Shown here in pieces: positions 1 through 5,083 of a stretch of DNA of 5,083 nt. The first letter of the stretch is position 1. Every line of letters begins with the position of its first letter. The stretch lies in the NCBI GenBank assembly GCA_030824295.1, contig JAVBYA010000250.1:1-5083 (forward strand), in the 5' to 3' direction. This DNA comes from Bacteroidota bacterium. Lineage in GTDB: Bacteria > Bacteroidota > Ignavibacteria > UBA10030 > UBA8401. The translations under genes and the position numbers were made by a program. The notes beneath the pieces are model-generated. The model worked only from the letters and a program-made list of their open reading frames with translations, had not been told where the DNA came from and did no database searches.

Positions 1-2
1 TT

Positions 3-467
3 CCCTGCACGCCGTACGGCATCGTGGAGCTGCTGAAACGGTCGAATATCGACCCGTCCGGCAAGCATGTGGTGGTGGTGGGGCGGAGCAACATTGTCGG
101 CAAACCGATCGCGAACATGCTGGTGCAGAAGAAGCCGTGGGCGAATGCCATTGTGACCATCGCGCATACGGCGGCGAAGGACATTGCGTACTATACGAAA
201 CAAGCGGACATTCTTATTGCAGCGGTCGGTGTGCCGTTTGCGGTCACCAAAGAGATGCTGAAGCCGGGCGTGGTCGTGATCGATGTCGGCATCAACCGCA
301 TCGAAGACAAAGCTGCGAAGAACGGATCACGACTGGTCGGGGATGTGGATTTCGAGGGAGTAAAAGAGATCGCCTCTGCCATCACTCCTGTGCCGGGAGG
401 GGTCGGTCCGATGACCATTGCGATGCTGATGGTGAATACCCTCCGGGCTGCCGAACGGATGCGGTGA
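3..467 (+). CDS. folD: FolD, bifunctional methylene-THF dehydrogenase / methenyl-THF cyclohydrolase (5'-truncated, C-terminal 154 residues)
   Basis: FolD oxidises 5,10-methylene-tetrahydrofolate with NAD(P)+ and then hydrolyses methenyl-THF to 10-formyl-THF in the cytoplasm, supplying one-carbon units for purine and formyl-Met synthesis. The reading frame is open from the left edge and ends at TGA 465-467. Numbering from the Pro codon at 3-5, the fragment opens with the family signature PCTPYGIVELL (1-11). The nucleotide-binding motif GRSNIVGKP follows at 27-35, and the closing signature TPVPGGVGPMT is at 128-138. FolD is usually about 280-300 residues, so roughly the N-terminal half, including the catalytic Lys and the folate-binding residues, lies outside the window. 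A GTG at 24 is in frame but falls inside the conserved PCTP segment and is not the real start. The insert around KKPWANAIVTIAHTAAKD resembles FolD of the Bacteroidota/Chlorobiota group. No frameshift is visible. Identification is secure; the NADP versus NAD preference cannot be told from this. Confidence 0.97.
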   Translation, partial: PCTPYGIVELLKRSNIDPSGKHVVVVGRSNIVGKPIANMLVQKKPWANAIVTIAHTAAKDIAYYTKQADILIAAVGVPFAVTKEMLKPGVVVIDVGINRIEDKAAKNGSRLVGDVDFEGVKEIASAITPVPGGVGPMTIAMLMVNTLRAAERMR

Positions 468-515
468 GGCGGTCAACCATTCAGCTGAATATCCGGAACG
501 TGTTCTAACATGAAA

Positions 516-558
516 ATCGGATTCACGACTCCGATGTCTCTTATACCCCTCTTTTTTT
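516..558 (+). terminator. Weak hairpin plus distant T-run downstream of folD (doubtful terminator)
   Basis: An inverted repeat ATCGGA (516-521) / TCCGAT (530-535) forms a 6-bp stem with an 8-nt loop, starting 49 nt after the folD stop. A run of seven T lies at 552-558. The stem is short and AT-containing, and the T-run starts 16 nt after it, whereas an intrinsic terminator normally has the T-run directly against the stem. It could help end folD transcription, but the geometry is poor. No better candidate is visible between folD and the next gene. Confidence 0.2.
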
Positions 559-570
559 GCCCTCCGTAAT

Positions 571-600
571 TTTGCATCCCGTATTTACGTTATAGTTTTT
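571..600 (+). promoter_or_regulatory. Candidate Bacteroidota-type promoter for the large TPR gene
   Basis: TTTG at 571-574 is followed after 18 nt by TAGTTTTT at 593-600. This resembles the Bacteroidetes sigma-ABfr pattern TTTG - about 19-21 nt - TAnnTTTG, with a slightly short spacer and the last G replaced by T. An overlapping TATAGT at 591-596 also looks like a classical -10 box, but no good -35 sits 17 nt upstream of it. The element lies in the most AT-rich part of an otherwise GC-rich window. If used, it would give a 5' leader of roughly 125-130 nt before the ATG at 735. This is pattern matching only. Confidence 0.35.
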
Positions 601-628
601 TTCTCAAATACTCTCTATGTTTTCAAAG

Positions 629-641
629 CAATGAGTCATTG
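629..641. promoter_or_regulatory. 13-bp perfect palindrome, possible operator
   Basis: CAATGA-G-TCATTG is a perfect 6+1+6 palindrome in the gap before the large TPR gene, about 30 bp downstream of the candidate promoter box and 94 bp before the start codon. Its size and symmetry would suit a dimeric repressor, but no regulator is encoded in the window. A 13-bp palindrome can also occur by chance in AT-rich intergenic DNA. Position is the only support. Confidence 0.2.
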
Positions 642-734
642 TCGGAGTGTTTCTGTTGTGTGTGGTTCAGAGTTAACGCCATAGACCTGCCGGACAATCT
701 CACCTTTCCCACCTATCCGCACTGAGAGTGAACT

Positions 735-3700
735 ATGAGATCACATCTGATCATCGCATTATTGTTTCTGCTCCCCCTTACCTCCCAATCGTCGTCCGTC
801 AGTGATTCGCTGGTGAACCACGGCTGGAAGCTCTGCAACGAGAACTCCCTGTCCAATGCTGAACGCGCATTCCAGGCCGCCATCCAAGAGGACCCGAACG
901 ATCTTCGCCCCTATGTATCGCTTGCCTATGTGTACAGCATCATAGAGCGGGATGTGAAAGCGTGGGAGACATTCCGTACCGGACTGCAGAAGACCTCCGA
1001 CCCGTACCCGTATCTGTTCGCCGTCTGGATCACGGAAATGGTCCGTTCCCATCCTTCGCCCCGGTCGGCCGGTATCATCGAGATGCTGCAGAAGGTGACC
1101 AGCGACGGGAAGGCGGCCGGGAAACTGCAGGGAAGCGCCTATCAGATGCTGGGAGGATTCCTTGAGAAGGAGAACAGACTGGAGGAATCGAAGCGGATGT
1201 ACGACCGCATCCGTGCGGTCACCGCATGGCAGATGATCGGCCCGTTCGACAACACATCGGCGTCCGGATTCTCGAACGTCTATCCGCCGGAGCAGGAGTT
1301 CGTTCCGCAGCGGCAGTATCCCGGGAAGAACGACATCCCGGTACGGTGGCATACCATCAACACCATCCGGAACGATCGGTGGATCGATTTCGACCGGTAT
1401 TTCGGGTACGAGAGCTCCGTGTACTACGCCAATACGTTCGTCCATTCGGACCGGAAACGGACCGTGCAGCTGCGGGTGGGCACATCCGGATCGCTGAAGA
1501 CCTTCCTGAACGATGTGCCAGTGATCGAGGTGCGTGATGAGAACAACAACGATCTGGACACCTACATTGCGGAGACCGAACTGCAGCAGGGATGGAACCG
1601 GATCCTGATCAAATGCGGATACTCCGAGATCTCCTCCTGTAACTTCCTGCTGCGCATCACGGATGCGGGCGGGATTCCGGTGGAGGGGCTCCAGTACAGC
1701 ATCACACCCCAACCCTATCCGACCGGCGCCGCGGTACCGGTCCGGCCCATCGCCAACTTCGCGGAACAGTTCTTCACGGAACGGATCCGTCAGCATCCTG
1801 ACCATCCGGAGAACTATCTGCTGCTGGCGGACACGTATCTGCGGAACGACAAAGCGGAAGAGGCGGAAGAGGTGATGCGCCAGCTTCTTGAACGGCTGCC
1901 GACCTGCGCCATCGCCCATCAGAAGATGGTGGAGGTCTTCACCCGCGGAGAGAAGCAGAGCGAAGTGGGGGATATCTATGCCCGCATCGCATCGCTGGAC
2001 CCGGCGATCCCGGCATCCATCGCCTATCAGTACGGTCAGTATATGGACAGCGAGGATTTCAGCAATGCCGAGAAGAAACTGCGGGAGTATGAACGGCTGC
2101 TGCCGGGCGAGCGGAGCACCTACGCATTCCTGATCGATTTCTACAATCGGAAGAAACAAACGGACAAGCTGATCGCCTATGCCAACGAGGCATACCAGCG
2201 GTATCCGGAGGTATGGCAATTCACGCGGCTCCGTGCTGCCATCGTGCTGCAGACGGAAAGGCAATTCGAACCGGCCATGGAGGTGTATCGTGAATATCTT
2301 AGCCGTGAATACTCTGCGGATGCCATCTATGCCCTTGCGGAATTACACCTCCGGGCGAACGATGTAAAGGAGTTCGAGCGGCGGTTCAATTCCCTGTTCA
2401 CCCTGCTGCCGCTGGCGCCGGGATACTATCTGCAGCTGGCAGAAGTGTACAACCAGCTGCAGCAGTACACCAAGGCAGAGAGTGCGGTCCGTTCCGCCAT
2501 GACCCTGGCCCCGGACAACCCGACCTGTCTGGAGAAACTCGGCCAAATCCTGCGGATGAGTGGCAAATACACCGAAGCGCAGCAGGCGTTCCGTGATGCG
2601 CTCACCTATCAGCCTACCCGGTACGATGCCCGCGAAGCACTCCGCGAACTCGAATCCAAACCGTTCATCTTCACCCGGTTCCCGTCATCGGACCCGCGTG
2701 CGGTCATCCAATCCGCACCGGCTGCTGACCGGTTCCCCGACGATGCGGCGCTCTTCCTGCTGGACGACACCAAGCGGATCGTCTATCCGGAAGGGGCCTC
2801 CGAGTACTCCCGCGAGGTCCTGGTGAAGGTCTTCAACAGCCGCGGGGTGGACCATTTCAAGGAGTACGGCATCGATTTCAATTCGCACTCCGAAGTGCTC
2901 ATCGTGGAGAAGGCGGTCGTCATCAAAGGCGACGGTAACGAGATCAAAGCCGATGTGGACAACAACGCCGTGGTGTTCAAATCCCTGGAGACCGGGGATA
3001 TCATCCATCTGAAATGGCGGGTGAAGAACTTCTACAACGGGAAACTCTCACGGCATTTCTGGGACAAGGTGGGTTTTAGCAGTTTCCTTCCGGCATCGCT
3101 CATCCGATACTCCCTGATCGTTCCGGCGAACAAACAATTCACTTACCGGATGCAGCATTCGTCGCTGCAACCCTCCATCGATACGCTGCCGGAAGGGATC
3201 CGCTACACCTGGCACCGTGAGAATGTCCCGTCGATGGATTACGAGGAGGATATGCCGGCGTGGGAGGATGTCGGTGCGATCCTCCATATCTCCAGCATCC
3301 CTTCCTGGGAGTACATCGTGAACTGGTATTCGGACCTGGCGCGCGAGAAGACGCGGTCCTCGTACGAGATCCGCACCGCAGTGAAGGAGCTGTTCCGGGA
3401 CCGGCCGCAGGCGGGTGAAGAGGAGAAGATCAGGGTGATCTATGATTACATCACGGAGAAGATCCGGTACAGCAACGTCTCCTTCCGGCAGACCGCGTAC
3501 ATCCCCCAGTCCGCACGGAATGTGATGGTCCATAAACTCGGCGACTGCAAGGATGTGGCGACCCTGTGCATCGCCATGCTGAAGGAGGTCGGCATCACTG
3601 CGCATCATGTGCTGGTGAACACGCGGGACCAGGGGTACAAACGCTTCTCGCTCCCGTCCGTCGATTTCAACCACTGCATCGTCGGAGTGGAGACCTCCAC

Positions 3701-4475
3701 CGGTCTGCGGTACTTCGATCTGACCGCATACAACTTCCCGGCCGGCTCGCTGCCGATGATGGACCAGAATGCCTTTGCGTTGACGATAAAGAAAGGGACT
3801 ACGCAGCCGTTCTCTCTGGACAGGACGCATTCCATGGCGCGGACGATCGTCCGCCGGCAGGAGATCGTGCTGGGGAGCGGGAATGATGTGACCATCACCA
3901 AGAGTGCGGTCCGGACCGGCAGTCCGGCCGGTCAGTACCGGTCCGCGTACAGGAATCTCGGCAGGAAGGATCAGGAGAAGGACCTCGTGCAGTCCCTGAC
4001 CGGCGAGTACACCAACGTGAAACTGCTCCGCCTCGAGTTCGAACAGCTGGACGGTCCGTCCGTTGTCGTACAGAGCACCTATGCATTTACGGCACAGAAT
4101 TACGTCACGCGCGCAGCCGGTCTGACGATCCTGAAGAATGTCTGGAGCGACCAGTTCATGCCGCAGGACGGGTTATCCTATAATGAGCGGTCGTTCGATT
4201 TCGAATTCTATCCGGGAGCGGACACGGTCCGGGAGACACTGGCGATCAAAGTGGAGAAGGGGATGAAGCCGGTCGACCTGAAACCGCAGACGGTCATCGA
4301 TTCACCGTTCGGACGGTACACCGTGCGGACGAGTTTCGCCAACGGAACGATCACGGCGGTGCGCGAAATGGTCTACCGGAAGGAGAGCATCGCATCCGGG
4401 GAGTATGCAGCGTTCAAGAAGTTCTACACGGCCGTGATGCAGGAGGATGAGCGGAATTTCGTCCTGAAGAAGTGA
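735..4475 (+). CDS. Exported TPR / galactose-binding-like / DUF3857 / transglutaminase-like protein, 1246 aa
   Basis: A signal peptide covers residues 1 to about 19-21: charged MRSH, a hydrophobic core LIIALLFLLPL, then Ser-rich SQSSS. There is no lipobox Cys, so a periplasmic or envelope location is inferred. TPR-like helices span about 24-160. A beta-rich module at about 165-320 starts WQMIGPFDN and carries GTSGSLKTFLND (249-260) and GWNRILIK (286-293), typical of galactose-binding-like folds. A TPR superhelix spans about 343-640; its clearest unit is near 593-630. DUF3857 covers about 669-840. The transglutaminase-like domain at about 890-1010 has LGDCKD with Cys938, FNHC with His980 and YFDLT with Asp995, an apparently complete triad. 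The remainder matches the DUF3858 type, ending in the usual amphipathic FKKFY-like tail. ATG 735 is chosen because the signal peptide begins there; upstream GAGAG is only a weak ribosome site. The family is widespread in FCB bacteria without a firmly known reaction; a cysteine protease, amidase or cross-linking role is possible. It appears monocistronic: folD is 267 bp upstream and the next gene is convergent. Domain calls are confident; function is unknown. Confidence 0.93.
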   Translation: MRSHLIIALLFLLPLTSQSSSVSDSLVNHGWKLCNENSLSNAERAFQAAIQEDPNDLRPYVSLAYVYSIIERDVKAWETFRTGLQKTSDPYPYLFAVWITEMVRSHPSPRSAGIIEMLQKVTSDGKAAGKLQGSAYQMLGGFLEKENRLEESKRMYDRIRAVTAWQMIGPFDNTSASGFSNVYPPEQEFVPQRQYPGKNDIPVRWHTINTIRNDRWIDFDRYFGYESSVYYANTFVHSDRKRTVQLRVGTSGSLKTFLNDVPVIEVRDENNNDLDTYIAETELQQGWNRILIKCGYSEISSCNFLLRITDAGGIPVEGLQYSITPQPYPTGAAVPVRPIANFAEQFFTERIRQHPDHPENYLLLADTYLRNDKAEEAEEVMRQLLERLPTCAIAHQKMVEVFTRGEKQSEVGDIYARIASLDPAIPASIAYQYGQYMDSEDFSNAEKKLREYERLLPGERSTYAFLIDFYNRKKQTDKLIAYANEAYQRYPEVWQFTRLRAAIVLQTERQFEPAMEVYREYLSREYSADAIYALAELHLRANDVKEFERRFNSLFTLLPLAPGYYLQLAEVYNQLQQYTKAESAVRSAMTLAPDNPTCLEKLGQILRMSGKYTEAQQAFRDALTYQPTRYDAREALRELESKPFIFTRFPSSDPRAVIQSAPAADRFPDDAALFLLDDTKRIVYPEGASEYSREVLVKVFNSRGVDHFKEYGIDFNSHSEVLIVEKAVVIKGDGNEIKADVDNNAVVFKSLETGDIIHLKWRVKNFYNGKLSRHFWDKVGFSSFLPASLIRYSLIVPANKQFTYRMQHSSLQPSIDTLPEGIRYTWHRENVPSMDYEEDMPAWEDVGAILHISSIPSWEYIVNWYSDLAREKTRSSYEIRTAVKELFRDRPQAGEEEKIRVIYDYITEKIRYSNVSFRQTAYIPQSARNVMVHKLGDCKDVATLCIAMLKEVGITAHHVLVNTRDQGYKRFSLPSVDFNHCIVGVETSTGLRYFDLTAYNFPAGSLPMMDQNAFALTIKKGTTQPFSLDRTHSMARTIVRRQEIVLGSGNDVTITKSAVRTGSPAGQYRSAYRNLGRKDQEKDLVQSLTGEYTNVKLLRLEFEQLDGPSVVVQSTYAFTAQNYVTRAAGLTILKNVWSDQFMPQDGLSYNERSFDFEFYPGADTVRETLAIKVEKGMKPVDLKPQTVIDSPFGRYTVRTSFANGTITAVREMVYRKESIASGEYAAFKKFYTAVMQEDERNFVLKK

Positions 4476-4487
4476 TCGCCGTTGTTC

Positions 4488-4514
4488 GGGTCCCGCATGC
4501 GCACGGCGGGACCC
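4488..4514 (+). terminator. Perfect 9-bp hairpin after the TPR/transglutaminase gene, probable terminator
   Basis: GGGTCCCGC (4488-4496) pairs perfectly with GCGGGACCC (4506-4514) across a 9-nt loop, starting 12 nt after the TGA at 4473-4475. On the plus strand only TTT follows (4515-4517), so the U-tract is short. On the minus strand the hairpin is followed by GAACAAC, with no T-run. The position right after a stop codon between convergent genes and the strong GC stem favour a terminator, or a 3'-end stabilising hairpin, for the large gene. It may also act in both directions. Confidence 0.6.
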
Positions 4515-4516
4515 TT

Positions 4517-4633
4517 TCACGGTGTTCGGAGGGACTGTTCCGTCGGACGGCCCTTGGTGAACATATCCTCAAGTTTGTCCTTGTCCCGAACCACCGCCCG
4601 AGAGCGGTACGGTCCACCTTCACAGAGATCCAT
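4517..4633 (-). CDS. Doubtful 38-residue ORF in the convergent intergenic gap
   Basis: An ATG at 4633 opens a 38-codon frame ending with TGA at 4519-4517. The product begins MDLCEGGPYRSR and contains a charged, helix-like KDKLEDMFTKGRP segment. I recognise no family. Its stop abuts the 9-bp hairpin at 4488-4514, and it begins 64 nt after the stop of the DUF3108-like gene on the same strand. Only a poor AAGG lies upstream as a ribosome site. In the frame one base away, another short stretch (about GGFGYKVVHGSL) ends at a stop inside this ORF's first codons. The region could therefore be the remnant of a decayed gene rather than a small gene. Chance is the default explanation, since this window has many open shadow frames. 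Confidence 0.15.
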   Translation of the reverse strand: MDLCEGGPYRSRAVVRDKDKLEDMFTKGRPTEQSLRTP

Positions 4634-4652
4634 GAACGACCTTGTATCCAAA

Positions 4653-4683
4653 CCCGCCGTTGAGCAACCGGTCCGCCGGCGGG
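4653..4683 (-). terminator. GC-rich inverted repeat downstream of the DUF3108-like gene, weak terminator candidate
   Basis: CCCGCCG (plus 4653-4659) and CGGCGGG (plus 4677-4683) form a 7-bp stem with a 17-nt loop. Read on the minus strand it starts 14 nt after the stop of the DUF3108-like gene and is followed by TTTGG. The loop also contains the small palindromes ACCGGT and CCGCCGGCGG (the latter overlapping an arm), so several folds compete. The long loop and three-base T-run make this a weak candidate, supported mainly by its position. Confidence 0.3.
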
Positions 4684-4697
4684 GATGGGCAAAGTGA

Positions 4698-5083
4698 TCA
4701 GCGGATCAGTTCCGAAACACGTCCCGCTTCCGGCTGTTCGATCCGCAGGATGCGATGGTTCCCACCTTTCTCCACCCACGAGATGGACCTTCCTTCGAAC
4801 GATTCCTCTTCCACTTTGTAGCAATCGATCCCGTTCATCTTCTCCTCGCCGATCACTTTAAGGGTGAACGGGACAATGGTGTTCGTCTGCGGATTGACGG
4901 AAGGGAAGGACCACGACGCGCCGCTCTTCAGCGGCAGCACACGGCTCATGATCGGGGTCTGGGAGAAATCCAACACCGGTCCGTCCGCCGGAAGGTCGTT
5001 CTCCATCGTGCGGTTGTACGGTTTCATCAGCGTGGCGATGTGGAGTCTCTCTTTCCCGTATTGGCATTCCGTTTCCATGGAGA
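4698..5083 (-). CDS. DUF3108-like envelope protein, C-terminal part (5'-truncated by the window edge)
   Basis: The minus-strand frame is open from the right edge to TGA at 4700-4698 and gives at least 127 codons. Numbering from the Met codon at 5078, features are: a beta-rich stretch with MKPYNRTME (18-26); a pattern of the type GPVLDFSQTPIMSRVLPLKSG (33-53); a SFPSVNPQT segment (58-65); VIGEEKMNGIDCYKVE (75-90); and WVEKGGNHRILRIEQ (101-115). This order (…LPLk.G....fp.fnp.tg......kV.g.E.v.....dcykVe....g....Wv.k...rilri) is that of DUF3108-like and related uncharacterised periplasmic beta proteins. The Met at 5078 is probably internal: the frame stays open beyond it (Ser at 5081-5079), no ribosome site is visible in the five bases left, and the family normally has an N-terminal signal peptide and domain. 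Function is unknown. The gene converges on the TPR/transglutaminase gene across 222 bp, so it belongs to another transcript whose other members are off-window. Confidence 0.75.
   Translation of the reverse strand, partial: SMETECQYGKERLHIATLMKPYNRTMENDLPADGPVLDFSQTPIMSRVLPLKSGASWSFPSVNPQTNTIVPFTLKVIGEEKMNGIDCYKVEEESFEGRSISWVEKGGNHRILRIEQPEAGRVSELIR

Noticed and set aside
510..569. A 19-codon plus-strand ORF after folD (starts MKIGFTTPMS, ends FFCPP)
   Set aside because: It has no clear ribosome site, overlaps the weak hairpin and T-run, and is too short to judge. Its hydrophobic end is just the translated T-run.
759..2264. A 501-codon open frame on the minus strand, antisense to the TPR gene
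   Set aside because: It lies entirely inside the well-supported plus-strand gene. Its translation is rich in Arg, Gly, His and Pro with no recognisable domain. Long antisense frames are expected from the codon bias of GC-rich genes.
3048..3830. A 260-codon open frame on the minus strand across the DUF3857/transglutaminase region
   Set aside because: It is antisense to a conserved domain with recognisable catalytic motifs, and its own product shows no family motif. It is a shadow of the real gene.
3906..3947. A cluster of CCGG-type palindromes in the coding sequence (GGTCCGGACC, GGCCGG, ACCGGT)
   Set aside because: It is explained by successive Arg, Thr, Gly and Ser codons in a GC-rich gene. 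There is no repeat unit and no sign of a mobile element or recombination site.
4414..4824. A 136-codon minus-strand frame spanning the end of the TPR gene, the gap and the end of the DUF3108-like gene
   Set aside because: It overlaps both real genes, has low-complexity Arg/Ser/Pro-rich composition and contains the terminator hairpin.
1..5083. Search by eye for tRNA, rRNA, CRISPR repeats, insertion sequence ends, phage or defence genes
   Set aside because: No cloverleaf-like region, evenly spaced repeats, terminal inverted repeats, transposase motifs or defence domains were seen. Coding sequence covers about nine tenths of the window.

Overview
The window is about 5.1 kb of fairly GC-rich bacterial chromosome. 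It holds three protein genes and two non-coding gaps. The FolD sequence type, a large secreted TPR/DUF3857/transglutaminase-like protein, and a possible TTTG / TAnnTTT promoter in the only AT-rich stretch together suggest the Bacteroidota-Chlorobiota-Ignavibacteriota side of the FCB group. That assignment is an inference; no rRNA or marker phylogeny is available here.

Layout: (1) Positions 3-467 (+) hold the C-terminal half of folD, cut by the left window edge. (2) Positions 468-734 are an AT-rich intergenic region with a candidate promoter, a 13-bp palindrome and a weak hairpin. (3) Positions 735-4475 (+) encode one 1246-residue exported protein. In order it has a signal peptide, a TPR segment, a beta-sandwich module resembling galactose-binding domains, a long TPR superhelix, DUF3857, a transglutaminase-like domain with an apparently complete Cys-His-Asp triad, and a DUF3858-like C-terminal part. 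(4) Positions 4476-4697 are a convergent intergenic region with a 9-bp perfect hairpin just after the large gene, a second GC-rich inverted repeat, and a doubtful 38-codon minus-strand ORF. (5) Positions 4698-5083 (-) hold the C-terminal part of a DUF3108-like protein whose start lies beyond the right edge.

The genes do not form an obvious pathway. folD is one-carbon housekeeping metabolism. The other two are probably envelope proteins, but they are transcribed convergently and so do not share an operon. I found no tRNA, rRNA, CRISPR array, insertion sequence or phage gene. The window looks like ordinary chromosome; its most notable object is the large multidomain transglutaminase-like protein. 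I see no convincing evidence of a new biological system.
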